Below, one piece after another: positions 8,674 through 17,017 of a DNA stretch of 36,319 nucleotides (positions are counted from its first letter, which is position 1; each line of letters begins with the position of its first letter). The stretch lies in NCBI GenBank assembly GCA_947624815.1, contig CANQME010000023.1, forward strand, positions 1 through 36,319, given 5' to 3'. Under the pieces are notes generated by a model. It saw only the letters and a program-made list of their open reading frames with translations. It searched no databases and was not told the DNA's origin. Source of the stretch: an uncultured Lachnospiraceae bacterium (GTDB lineage Bacteria > Bacillota > Clostridia > Lachnospirales > Lachnospiraceae). The translations under genes were made by a program, and so were the position numbers.

Positions 8674-10218
8674 TTAATTTCCACTCTTAAATTTATTCCT
8701 CACTATTTTCAACAGTTTTGTGAAGTAATTACATAAATCCTTAAAATGCGGATTCCTACAATAAATCAGAACACCTGTCATCGTAGGAACAAGCGACCAG
8801 ATCAACGCCCGCAACAGAAGCCCTATAACTGTAACTGGCAATCCTCTGGTAAGCTGGTAAACCACCAAGCTCTCTGACAGTACTACGCCAAACAGGAACA
8901 AGTGTTTGCACAAATACCTCTTTACTGATTTCCCAAAAAAATATCCCACCACGAACCGTATCCTGCCATAGGCAATCGGGAGAAATGCAAAGAATGTCCC
9001 AATCTGCACACCAACCACACCAAGCTTGTATGCCAATGCGACTGAAATAACCACATTCACAACTGCCGATAAAAGCATACAATTTCTGTCCTGTCTGTAA
9101 TCACCAAAAACGCTCCGGTATTTATATACGATCTCCCATACGGAGATTAAATAAATCGTCAACGAATACATTATTACAAATATATCCGATAGCAGGTATT
9201 CAGGACTTCCCATCCAAATCTGAATAACTGGTTGGAAAAAAATAAGGAACCCAAGGCATATGTAATTCGCAAAGAAAAAACTGAATACATCAAACATTTC
9301 AAACTGTTTCCACAGTTCATCCTTATTCCGGTCGCTATAGACAATATTTCCGATCGTTGCCTGAACTGGATTCAGCAGACGATAAAAAAAAACATTCAAT
9401 ACACCCTTTTGGAGAATGTAATAATTCCCATACAGTGCGACGAATCGGATCCCACAGATAGCAGATATTACTATGTTATCAGTGCCGCCATAAACAGCAT
9501 AAGCGATCTTATGTACTAGGAAATTCCTGACATCCGGAATCATGTTCCGCTTACGGATGTCTTCCATCGTAACCGTATATTTCTCTTTCAGATACGGGTA
9601 GTCTCGGTTCGTCTTGTACAAGATTATGAAATTAGCAATAAGTGACGTAGACAGCTGTATGGCAAGATACAGCAGATAATTTCTGAAAACAGCCAGCATA
9701 AACAGCTGCACTACCTGAACTACAACATTAGTGAACAGATCAATCTCAACTGTTTTATATTCCTTTTGATCCGCTGCATAAATCGTGCGTCTGTAGGAAA
9801 GAAAATATCCTGCTATTGTACTAGCAAGCTGCAGGAAATAAACAATATAAAGATAACTGATATCCTTACCTGCATCCTTGACAATATAAGGGACAGACAC
9901 GCAAGCTAACAGGCCAAGGATCGTAACCACTGCTGCAATGATCCTGTAAACCCACTTGTACAGATACATGAGTTTACCGATCTCCTGCTTGTTATCCGTA
10001 ACCAGCTCCCGGTATAAATGAAACGAAATAATTCCGCCAATCCCCAATTCGGCAACAGACAAAATAGAGAATATATTGCCAAATACGCTTTGATATCCCA
10101 AATATTCGATATCCAGGAATATGACAAAAACACGGCGGTTGACAAATTGCAATAGTAGTGTCAGTATCTGCCCAATAACAGAGATTATGCTATTCTTAAG
10201 GGTTTTTGCAGAATTCAT
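8674..10218 (-). CDS. wzx: Wzx-type polysaccharide flippase (MOP/MATE superfamily)
   Basis: This is a 514-residue integral membrane protein with about 12-14 hydrophobic segments, starting with LKNSIISVIGQILTLLLQFVN, which is typical of MOP-superfamily lipid-linked oligosaccharide flippases. Its job would be to move undecaprenyl-linked repeat units across the membrane for polymerisation by the Wzy-like protein at 14479-15771. It ends about 50 bases before gmd and starts about 200 bases after the fucosyltransferase gene. Upstream there is AAAAGGA about eight bases before the ATG. A TATAAT-like box occurs in the gap, but I see no good -35 partner, so an internal promoter is only possible. Confidence 0.87.
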   Translation of the reverse strand: MNSAKTLKNSIISVIGQILTLLLQFVNRRVFVIFLDIEYLGYQSVFGNIFSILSVAELGIGGIISFHLYRELVTDNKQEIGKLMYLYKWVYRIIAAVVTILGLLACVSVPYIVKDAGKDISYLYIVYFLQLASTIAGYFLSYRRTIYAADQKEYKTVEIDLFTNVVVQVVQLFMLAVFRNYLLYLAIQLSTSLIANFIILYKTNRDYPYLKEKYTVTMEDIRKRNMIPDVRNFLVHKIAYAVYGGTDNIVISAICGIRFVALYGNYYILQKGVLNVFFYRLLNPVQATIGNIVYSDRNKDELWKQFEMFDVFSFFFANYICLGFLIFFQPVIQIWMGSPEYLLSDIFVIMYSLTIYLISVWEIVYKYRSVFGDYRQDRNCMLLSAVVNVVISVALAYKLGVVGVQIGTFFAFLPIAYGRIRFVVGYFFGKSVKRYLCKHLFLFGVVLSESLVVYQLTRGLPVTVIGLLLRALIWSLVPTMTGVLIYCRNPHFKDLCNYFTKLLKIVRNKFKSGN

Positions 10219-10414
10219 TTATTATCCTTTTACTCTTCTTGATCTAGGTATCTAAACACCATACTTATTATACCGTTATCCGATAATATAAAATCATCGA
10301 ACTCTTTTCTAATGTCCGACTAATGTTTCTTTAGTTGTTCACAAAAGCCTAACCGAGCACCACCAAATAACCGTTGCTTTTTACTCAATTAATACTTATA
10401 ACTTTTTCGCTTCT

Positions 10415-11488
10415 TCAAAATTCTTTTTTATTTAACCCTTTATCAAGGATCGCAAGCTCTTTAAAACATCTGCCTAACGCAAAATTTATATATCTAGCAA
10501 CAAAGGCCACGCCAGATTTACTACATATCAATGATTCGCAATTTGCAAGAGTATATATATCGCGCAAAACTTCAAGTCCTAACTTATAATAATGTAGAGG
10601 ACGACTATTATAAACAGCAAACGGCACTACTTGCCCTTCTACGCGAATTACATCTGTATAATATGATAATCTATCTTTAAACTCTCGTTCAAATAGTTGC
10701 AGAATATTTGCATCATCTGTAGCAAGAAAAATTTTGTCATATTCTCCGAGGGAGAATATGACTTTTGCTTTTGTAAGATACTCATCAGGAGCGACAACCA
10801 TAGGATGATCCCTATAACCCATATTGAAATCGGTTCCACGTGCATGCACTGCTAAAACTTTTTTGCCATCTAACATATTATGAACTTGATCTTCTATGTA
10901 GTTTTTAGTTTCATGATTTAGATGAACATACTTTTTATATATATTTCCTAACTCTTCAATTTCATCCTGTTGCATGTCATAACCATTGTATTGTTTTGTA
11001 ATGAAATAACCATGCCCTATATTACCTTTTATTACGTTCCTACAAAAGTCTACATCTCTATAATCAATCCTTGAAACCGGTTCAAAATAATATTCAAACG
11101 TATTCATAGTAATCTGATCCATTCCCGAATCATAATAAGCTGCCGAATTCCCCCATTCAACCACTGGTGTCATTTGTAAAAAATCAGCAAAAATCATCTC
11201 TTTTAATGTCCAATACAAGGCTGCGGCGAATCCAAAACTTCTACCTCTAAATTCTGCTATCGCCTCTTTTTCAATTGTATTATAAATTTTAATGTGATAA
11301 ACAACTCTATCTGGATACTTCATCCCATTATGCATGGCAAGTATTGATGTGTAGTCATGAGGATGATCATAGTATCCCCTAAGCAATCTGACAAAATCAG
11401 TATCATGCAAATTGCAAATGCAACGTCCTATTACATAGAGCTTATCGTTATTTTTAACTATTTGCCTAATCTTACTCTTTAAACTCAT
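10415..11488 (-). CDS. Putative NodZ/FUT8-like (GT-B) fucosyltransferase
   Basis: The 357-residue protein has a central VLAVHARGTDFNMGYRDHP motif (about residues 211-229) followed by a Rossmann-like half with KIFLATDD, and a C-terminal SLICSKSGVAFVARY. An HxRxTD(F)-type motif with a later SxSG motif is characteristic of GDP-fucose-binding GT-B enzymes of the NodZ, FUT8 and O-fucosyltransferase superfamily. The GDP-L-fucose pathway in the same operon supports transfer of fucose to the repeat unit. The ATG at 11488 is preferred because TAGGAGAG sits seven bases upstream; the GTG two codons earlier overlaps that site. The gene is AT-rich compared with manC and manA. The linkage formed is unknown. 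Confidence 0.7.
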   Translation of the reverse strand: MSLKSKIRQIVKNNDKLYVIGRCICNLHDTDFVRLLRGYYDHPHDYTSILAMHNGMKYPDRVVYHIKIYNTIEKEAIAEFRGRSFGFAAALYWTLKEMIFADFLQMTPVVEWGNSAAYYDSGMDQITMNTFEYYFEPVSRIDYRDVDFCRNVIKGNIGHGYFITKQYNGYDMQQDEIEELGNIYKKYVHLNHETKNYIEDQVHNMLDGKKVLAVHARGTDFNMGYRDHPMVVAPDEYLTKAKVIFSLGEYDKIFLATDDANILQLFEREFKDRLSYYTDVIRVEGQVVPFAVYNSRPLHYYKLGLEVLRDIYTLANCESLICSKSGVAFVARYINFALGRCFKELAILDKGLNKKEF

Positions 11489-11515
11489 GGTCACTCTCCT
11501 ACTTTTATGTTTTAT

Positions 11516-11652
11516 GATTCTCCTTCAAAAGTTAGTGATTTTCCTCCATTCACTAACGTTTCACCAATTTTTCTAGAAGATCTTCTGTTCTGTGGAGATG
11601 CGCAAAAGCTTCTCTACTTCTGATATTTCTTTGTCACTCCCCTCATTAGTCT
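11516..11652 (+). mobile_element. Solo left-end remnant of the ISL3-family element
   Basis: This intergenic stretch matches the left end of the element at 12954-14475 over about 135 bases with scattered substitutions. Shared landmarks in the same order are a degenerate terminal repeat, TTTCACCAA, GAAG-TCTTCT, ATGC(A/G)CAAAAGCTTCTCT and CCCCTCATT. No transposase or right end follows; the pyruvyltransferase stop lies about 80 bases to the right. It begins 28 bases before the fucosyltransferase start codon, leaving only its ribosome site between. Confidence 0.7.
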
Positions 11653-11733
11653 ACAATAAAGTTGTGACGGTTGGGTACCTAACTGCCGAATTACAGGAAT
11701 GCTCCTAATCGATTCCATCAACACAAACCAACC

Positions 11734-12930
11734 TCACTTCCCTGCATTCCTTTTAAGCCATGTTCTTGATTTGTCGCGCAGTTCCTCCAGTTTTTCAAAT
11801 ACATTTGCATAATCTATAGGTTGCAACTTTTCTATGTATTGTAAAGTTTCCATTTCCCTTGTATCGCAAAATCTCTGCGCCAATTCACAAAGTTCAAGGA
11901 TGCTCTTAATGCGTGAATTCATACTCACCGCAATCGATCTGTCAAACACAAAAAACTGCGTTCTGAATATTATTGAAAATACAACCGCATGAAAACTATC
12001 AGTGAAAACAACATCCGCATATCGAATTAGGGAAAGAAAATCCTCAACGGATACTTCAAACAGCCTCTCTTCATTTTCTCTGTTATTGTGAAAATCCTCA
12101 AAAGGATACTCTCCCGTTAAATATGGCATTGTTAACAGTTTCAATCCATTCTTATGGGCGTATTCCCTCGCCAAAACCCGTGGGCGTTTCTCTCCGCCCA
12201 GAAAATAACAGAACACATATCTCTCCCTATATAGACTAGGTGAACAAATATCATTCCATTGATTTTCCTCGAGTAGAAAGGTAGGATCCACTACCCATTC
12301 AATCGGCTGTTCGCATAAGTCACTTATGAGGTCAACATCCGATTTTTCCCTCACAGAAATAGCATCAAAATCCTTTAATGCCGTCTTGAAAAAATACTGT
12401 TCATTTTCATCTAGCGAATTCTTCGATATAGAGGCCGCATATGATATTTTTTTCTTTCCTCCAGGAACAAATGTCAAAAAATAGGCTTCTCTTTCCGTCA
12501 TACGCCATACCTGATCGCTCCCAGTAATAAATACTGAGTACCGAAGTATTTCCCTCGCATTTTTCGAGTTTGGATTTAGCTTTATATCCTCGAAGTCCTT
12601 ATCACTTAAAATCATCGTATTGTGCGGCACAAATTTGCGGCCGAATTCCGTCACAATCTCTCTTCTCTTTTTTACCCTGGCAAACTCCCTGCGTTTCCAA
12701 GTCTTCTGAAGAACTTTCTTGATGAAAAAATTCAGTTTAGCCCGGAATCCTTCACATTTCTGTAAAGACAACCAAAAAGACCCCGCAGGCCTTTTATACG
12801 AAAGCTGCTCAGCGCAGATGACATTTTCATTTAGGTATCTTGTAAGTGCATAAGCCTGAAGGTTGCCCCCATAGTTTGAACTTTCATAGTATTCTGTAAT
12901 AATTGCAGCCGTTTTACCTTTTTCAAGCAT
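11734..12930 (-). CDS. Polysaccharide pyruvyl transferase family protein
   Basis: These enzymes move a pyruvyl group from phosphoenolpyruvate to a sugar, forming acidic ketals on surface glycans. The 398-residue protein shows the family landmarks NYGGNLQAYALTRYL near the N-terminus, FITGSDQVWR, ISYAASIS, VREKSDV, WVVDPTFLL and the C-terminal VVFTDSFHAVVFS. The start at 12930 is chosen because AGGGGGAAG lies about eight bases upstream and the protein opens as the family usually does. An apparent N-terminal extension to 13005 reads into the left end of the insertion element and is rejected. The terminal repeat of that element begins only 24 bases before the start codon, so the gene's native promoter or leader has been replaced. 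Confidence 0.88.
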   Translation of the reverse strand: MLEKGKTAAIITEYYESSNYGGNLQAYALTRYLNENVICAEQLSYKRPAGSFWLSLQKCEGFRAKLNFFIKKVLQKTWKRREFARVKKRREIVTEFGRKFVPHNTMILSDKDFEDIKLNPNSKNAREILRYSVFITGSDQVWRMTEREAYFLTFVPGGKKKISYAASISKNSLDENEQYFFKTALKDFDAISVREKSDVDLISDLCEQPIEWVVDPTFLLEENQWNDICSPSLYRERYVFCYFLGGEKRPRVLAREYAHKNGLKLLTMPYLTGEYPFEDFHNNRENEERLFEVSVEDFLSLIRYADVVFTDSFHAVVFSIIFRTQFFVFDRSIAVSMNSRIKSILELCELAQRFCDTREMETLQYIEKLQPIDYANVFEKLEELRDKSRTWLKRNAGK

Positions 12931-12953
12931 TGAGACTTCCCCCTGTCGCTTGC

Positions 12954-12976
12954 GGTTCTTCTCCAAAACTTGGTGA
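12954..12976 (+). repeat. Left terminal inverted repeat of the ISL3-family element
   Basis: It begins GGTTCTTCTCC and ends AACTTGGTGA. It pairs with the right repeat at 20 of 23 positions and lies 24 bases upstream of the pyruvyltransferase start codon. Confidence 0.8.
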
Positions 12977-13210
12977 TTCTTTTCCATTTCCCGGTGTTTC
13001 ACCAACTTTCATAGAAGCTCTTCTCTGTTCTTGGGGGATGCACAAAAGCTTCTCTGTTTCCTGGTGTTTCTTTGACAATCCCCTCATTTTTTAATAGAGC
13101 TTCTCCGTTTTGCGGTGTTTCCATCTGTTAGTGATCTTTTCAGCCATAACTGCTAGCTTTCTGTTATTATCTTATTGGCCTTATAAATAAGAAAAAGGAT
13201 GTTATCAATT

Positions 13211-13754
13211 ATGGTCAAAAAGATCACTAACAAACTTATTTCTCTTCCTCAGGATGTCTCCATCGACCGCGTCGTGGATCATCCCCATTCCATGGAGTTC
13301 TTCATCTCCTGTCCTGACTCGGATCGGCTCTGCCCGGTCTGCGGCTCCCGCGACTGCGTCATCAAGGACTCCGGCCGCTCCCTTACCGTCCGGCACATCG
13401 CCGTCTCCGGTAAGGGCTCTTTCCTCTCGTTCCATGTACCCAGGCTCCTCTGTAAACAATGCGGCTCATCCTTCTCCAAAAGGCCCTACTTTGTACACCC
13501 TTCCATGAAGCTCTCCGCAGCTGCTTTCCTTGCCGCCTGCGTCGGCCTTACCGGCACCCGCTCCATCCGCGACCAACGGCCCCTGCGAGGGCCTCAACAA
13601 CCGCATCAAAGTCCTCAAACGGAACTGTTATGGGCTCCACTCCTTCGACCACTTCCGCCGCCGCGTACTCTTCTCCTGCGGCCGTACAAAACTCGTCAGG
13701 GAGACCTATACCAACGCTCTGGAACTGGCCGGTAAAGGAAGGGGGAACGGATAA
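13211..13754 (+). pseudogene. ISL3-family transposase with large internal deletion and frame change
   Basis: The first 115 residues or so are the N-terminus of an ISL3 transposase with the zinc-ribbon motif CPVCGSRDC and a second cysteine pair CKQCGSSFSKRP, the DNA-binding zf-ISL3 domain. Shortly after TGTRSIRD near 13571 the frame shifts straight to the C-terminal end of the family (NGPCEGLNNRIKVLKRNC, then FDHFRRRVLFSCG), which stops at 13754. About 200 or more residues carrying the catalytic core are missing compared with a typical full-length protein of about 400. The start at 13211 follows AAAAAGGA; an ATG four codons earlier is also open. The product cannot be an active transposase but might still bind element ends. 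Confidence 0.85.
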
Positions 13755-14194
13755 TGGCCGGGAGAAAACGCTTTTCTGTCCATGACCTGTATCCGAAGGA
13801 CTACTGCTTCGATTATGATGCATTCGAAGCGGATCCGGAAAACTGCAGATTTACCGCAGAAGACAACGCGTATCTGAACGCCATTGAACTGGAGCGCTAT
13901 GAGGATACCGTCCCCATGACACCCTATGAACGGCGGCTCCTGCGCAGATGGGTCATCTCCGACCACAGCGTCCATGAGAACCCGGATTCCCACTATATCT
14001 GTATCGCCGGGCACCATCCGGTCAGCGATTTCCTGGATGTTTACCGCATGGACCGCCAGATCCGGATCGCCACCAGGGGCATGACCCCGAAGGAACGGGA
14101 TGTGTACCTGAAGGACTATACCGGTTGGAGGAACGACCCGCCGGATGATGGGGATTCATTCCTCCCGGTGAATGAGGACGAGCCGCCATTTTAG
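13754..14194 (+). CDS. Accessory protein of the ISL3-family element, function unknown
   Basis: This is an intact 146-residue, acidic, soluble protein with no membrane segment or recognised enzyme motif. It opens MAGRKRFSVHDLYPKDYCFD and ends with an Asp/Glu/Pro-rich tail. Its ATG overlaps the transposase stop in a TAATG arrangement, so translation was coupled to the transposase. Parts of the same gene (the ERYE and HSVHEN regions) survive in the decayed copy near 23720-23878, which shows it belongs to this element rather than being captured once. A conserved reading frame next to a wrecked transposase suggests either recent deletion of the transposase or selection on this protein. I do not recognise the family. 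Confidence 0.65.
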   Translation: MAGRKRFSVHDLYPKDYCFDYDAFEADPENCRFTAEDNAYLNAIELERYEDTVPMTPYERRLLRRWVISDHSVHENPDSHYICIAGHHPVSDFLDVYRMDRQIRIATRGMTPKERDVYLKDYTGWRNDPPDDGDSFLPVNEDEPPF

Positions 14195-14277
14195 GGTGCC
14201 GGCAGTGATATGTCCATCACCATAGCTCCATCTTTATCAGCCACATAAAGGGGGTGAAGCTGTAAAAATCCCATCAA

Positions 14278-14305
14278 AAAAAGGGCCTTCACGGTCCTTC
14301 TGATG
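14278..14305 (+). terminator. Hairpin in the right tail of the insertion element
   Basis: AAGGGCC and GGTCCTT, separated by a TTCAC loop, can pair. There is a run of A before it and only a short T stretch after, so on the plus strand it is a weak terminator. Read on the minus strand the A-run becomes a T-run after the stem, so it could stop leftward transcription, which would matter for expression between the Wzy-like and pyruvyltransferase genes. Confidence 0.4.
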
Positions 14306-14452
14306 TACTTAGCCCTGACCATGATACACCCAAAATCCAGACTGAAAAGTAGCCTTCGTTCGTCAGGTCTGGTTAAGGTATGCCATTTTTATGTTTTCAT
14401 CGATATCAGATCCCCTCAAACCATTGATTTCACGTGGTTTTCTCAATGTCTG

Positions 14453-14475
14453 TCACCAACTTTTAGAGAAGAGCC
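14453..14475 (+). repeat. Right terminal inverted repeat of the ISL3-family element
   Basis: It ends GAGAAGAGCC and is the inverted counterpart of the repeat at 12954-12976. It stops three bases before the Wzy-like gene's stop codon. Confidence 0.8.
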
Positions 14476-14478
14476 GCT

Positions 14479-15771
14479 TTAAAGAAGAACCACAAATGTC
14501 AGACACGTCCACAACATACTGATCGGTGAATCAAATATAGTCGTATACATTGTAAGTGCCATAAAAATAAGCAAGCAAAGTAACCATCGAACAATAGATT
14601 TTTTATGCGATTTTATAAATCGATTAAAAAAATGTGTGTAAAATATGCAAATTGAAAGGTAGAACCATACCCCTCCCAGTGTTATCATAGTGCCAATGCT
14701 GCTCATACTAAAATGCGAATACCCCAGATAGTGTCCGCTTAATCTCTCTGAAGCAGCCGCTGCACCTAGACCTTTTCCAAACAACAAACCATATCCTTCT
14801 TCTATCGCATTTATTGCTATTGTAATCCGCTCTATGGAACCCCTATTTCCTCTTTTACCTAGAGTCACAAATTTCAGTACGGCTCCTACGATATAGTCTT
14901 GAATATAAGAAGCTAATGCTGGAACTGTTTTTAAAATAATGATTACTATAATAACAAGCAAAATAACACTTGGAAGCAATTTAACAAATTTATTTAAACT
15001 TTTTATAGCCTTTTCATTTGTTACGTGTATAATGAAATATGATAAAAACCATGCCGGCAACAGAGCAAAAAAGGCTTTATTGTCATTAAGAGTTGATATG
15101 TATAGCATCCACATCTCAGTTGCTAATATATAAATATACATACCACTTCTTCGAAAACTTGAAGATATTTTTCTCGTGAAACTAAGATTATAAATCAACA
15201 TAAAAGTAGCAAAAAGACTGAACTTATGAGTACCACTCGCCCCAAACAAACCGGAACAATGGTCTTTATAATAACTGTTAGCAACCAACCATTCGGGCTT
15301 TATCAGAAAACCATTTCCTGTACACTGTATCGTCACTATAACTAAATTCGCAATCCAGAAGAAATTTAATAAATAGAAATACGATTTTAAAATCGAACGA
15401 AAATCATATTTTGAATTACTGTCTAAAATGATGATGCCAAACAAAACTAAAAGCACCTGTAACCACCATTTAAGATTGTAAGCAAGATATTGGTTACTTG
15501 TACCAAGTACAACACTTGCACATCCCAATGCAAATATCGCATAAAAAGAGGCATTGTTAAATATGGCAGCCTCGATCTCATACCAATATTTTGATTTGTT
15601 AATCAATAAAAAAATAACAAAGCAAAAAAGCCCGATGAGCCAAAAAGCATTTCTTCCAAAATATCCAGATAAGAGCCCCATTATTAACAGATAAAATACA
15701 AATAAAGATTCAAGAAGATAATCTCTCTTTAATGTCAATTTGATTTTTCTTTCCGACTTCAGCTTAAGCAA
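14479..15771 (-). CDS. wzy: Wzy-type polysaccharide polymerase (O-antigen ligase/polymerase-like)
   Basis: This is a 430-residue membrane protein with about 10-12 hydrophobic segments and a large extracellular loop late in the sequence (the YIQDYIVGAVLK to GHYLGYSHFS region). The loop motif GLLFGKGLGAA...GYSHFSMSSIGTMITLGG is typical of Wzy/O-antigen polymerase proteins that join repeat units outside the membrane. The start is a TTG at 15771, supported by AGGAGG six bases upstream. The stop at 14479-14481 lies three bases beyond the end of the insertion element, so the last residues may have been replaced or trimmed when it inserted. The gene is markedly AT-rich, suggesting a different origin from the fucose genes. 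Confidence 0.8.
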   Translation of the reverse strand: MLKLKSERKIKLTLKRDYLLESLFVFYLLIMGLLSGYFGRNAFWLIGLFCFVIFLLINKSKYWYEIEAAIFNNASFYAIFALGCASVVLGTSNQYLAYNLKWWLQVLLVLFGIIILDSNSKYDFRSILKSYFYLLNFFWIANLVIVTIQCTGNGFLIKPEWLVANSYYKDHCSGLFGASGTHKFSLFATFMLIYNLSFTRKISSSFRRSGMYIYILATEMWMLYISTLNDNKAFFALLPAWFLSYFIIHVTNEKAIKSLNKFVKLLPSVILLVIIVIIILKTVPALASYIQDYIVGAVLKFVTLGKRGNRGSIERITIAINAIEEGYGLLFGKGLGAAAASERLSGHYLGYSHFSMSSIGTMITLGGVWFYLSICIFYTHFFNRFIKSHKKSIVRWLLCLLIFMALTMYTTIFDSPISMLWTCLTFVVLL

Positions 15772-15881
15772 TTTAATCCTCCTGATACATTTCCGACCAA
15801 CAATTATTGGATCTTAGCTCTCATTTTTACCAAGTATAAAATCCATTCATGCTGCCGGTTTGAGGTTTTAAGACGATTTTA

Positions 15882-16922
15882 TTATTTTGAATACAGCATT
15901 TTAAGTAAATAAAACTGTTTAGACTTTAATAACAGGAACTTAACTTTGCTTTTTAAACCCATACCATCTTTTAAAGTTATTTTTTTATATTCATCATAAA
16001 TTCCCGGCTTACGAATGAATGCAAAATATTCATTTCTCTTATCTCTATATCTCATTTTGTTTTCTGATCTGCAAATATATAAATTGAACGGCAAATCAGT
16101 CAACAAATGCAAAAAAAACATTCTATCGGCTGCACAATTCCATTTAAATCTATCTCTCAGATGACGATAATCTATGAATAACTTCTCTACTTCAATATAG
16201 ATATCACTATTATAACGATGTACTGCCGATGTTTCATGAAGCAGTCTATTATATAAGGATTCATGAAGATAATAAAAAGAAGACACAAATTGAAAATACC
16301 ATATATTAAACAGAAAATCTTCGTTATAGTGAATATCTTTGTTGAAAATAATATTGTTATCCTGAATTATTTTTCTCTTATATAATTTACAAACAGGTCC
16401 TCCCGGACGCTGTTTTTTTCCGTTCCATAAGAATATCGGGAAAAATTGCCAAAATGCATCCTCTCCTTCTCCATAGAGATCATTATCAAGAATATCTCTC
16501 CTGTCACGTCTATCTTCTCCGGGTGTGAAATTTGTAAATTCGCACATTGTCAAATCGGTTTGATATTGCGTTTGTAACGTAACAAGCTTTTCGAGATAAT
16601 TGAGATTCAGATAATCATCGGCATCCAAAAAGGTAATCAGTTCACCCGTTGCTAAATTGATACCATTATTTCTTGCAGTTGAAACTCCGGAGTTGACCTG
16701 TGCAAGTTCTCTAATACGTTTATCTTTTTCAGCAAAGCTGCGAATAATCCGCCCCGTATTGTCAGTTGAACCATCATTGATCACAATACATTCCCAATCA
16801 TGATATGACTGTTCAGACACACTCCGTAGACAACGTTCAATAGTTTGCTCGGCATTATATGCGGGAATTATGATAGAAACATATGGTATCTCTTTTGGAA
16901 GAGCGTTATTACCATTAGACAT
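15882..16922 (-). CDS. GT2 family (GT-A) glycosyltransferase
   Basis: This is a 346-residue inverting glycosyltransferase that would add a sugar to the lipid-linked repeat unit on the cytoplasmic side. The N-terminal domain reads VSIIIPAYNAEQTIERCLRSV, then VINDGSTDNT, NSGVSTARNNG and the DXD metal/nucleotide site LDADDYL near residue 103. The C-terminal half is variable and basic, as usual, and may dock on the membrane. The start at 16922 is supported by AAGGCGGTGA nine bases before the ATG; a TTG two codons earlier sits too close to that site. The donor and acceptor sugars cannot be predicted. Confidence 0.9.
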   Translation of the reverse strand: MSNGNNALPKEIPYVSIIIPAYNAEQTIERCLRSVSEQSYHDWECIVINDGSTDNTGRIIRSFAEKDKRIRELAQVNSGVSTARNNGINLATGELITFLDADDYLNLNYLEKLVTLQTQYQTDLTMCEFTNFTPGEDRRDRRDILDNDLYGEGEDAFWQFFPIFLWNGKKQRPGGPVCKLYKRKIIQDNNIIFNKDIHYNEDFLFNIWYFQFVSSFYYLHESLYNRLLHETSAVHRYNSDIYIEVEKLFIDYRHLRDRFKWNCAADRMFFLHLLTDLPFNLYICRSENKMRYRDKRNEYFAFIRKPGIYDEYKKITLKDGMGLKSKVKFLLLKSKQFYLLKMLYSK

Positions 16923-17017
16923 CCGCAATTATCACCGCCTTTTTTGATAGTCATGTACTTCATCTGCACAAGTTATCAATCCCATATCGTCAACATCCAA
17001 ATTCACAAATTCGGCAA

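Larger units (their letters stand above)
12954..14475 (+). mobile_element. ISL3-family element, internally deleted, with an accessory gene
   Basis: Terminal inverted repeats of 23 bp (20 of 23 matching) mark the ends: 12954-12976 begins GGTTCTTCTCC, and 14453-14475 is its complement ending GAGAAGAGCC. Between them are a left subterminal zone with several copies of a GCTTCTCTGTTT..GGTGTTTC-like motif (about 13014-13120), an internally deleted transposase gene, an intact coupled small gene, and a right tail with a hairpin near 14278-14305. No matching 8-bp target duplication is visible (TCGCTTGC on the left, GCTTTAAA on the right). It is probably immobile without a helper transposase. It lies between the Wzy-like and pyruvyltransferase genes, opposite to their direction. 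Confidence 0.85.

Noticed and set aside
12931-13005. N-terminal extension of the pyruvyltransferase
   Set aside because: The extra codons read into the terminal repeat of the insertion element, while a good ribosome site supports the start at 12930.
12946-14483. Target-site duplication flanking the ISL3-family element
   Set aside because: The eight bases on each side (TCGCTTGC and GCTTTAAA) do not match. Only a CGCTT word is shared, which could be chance.
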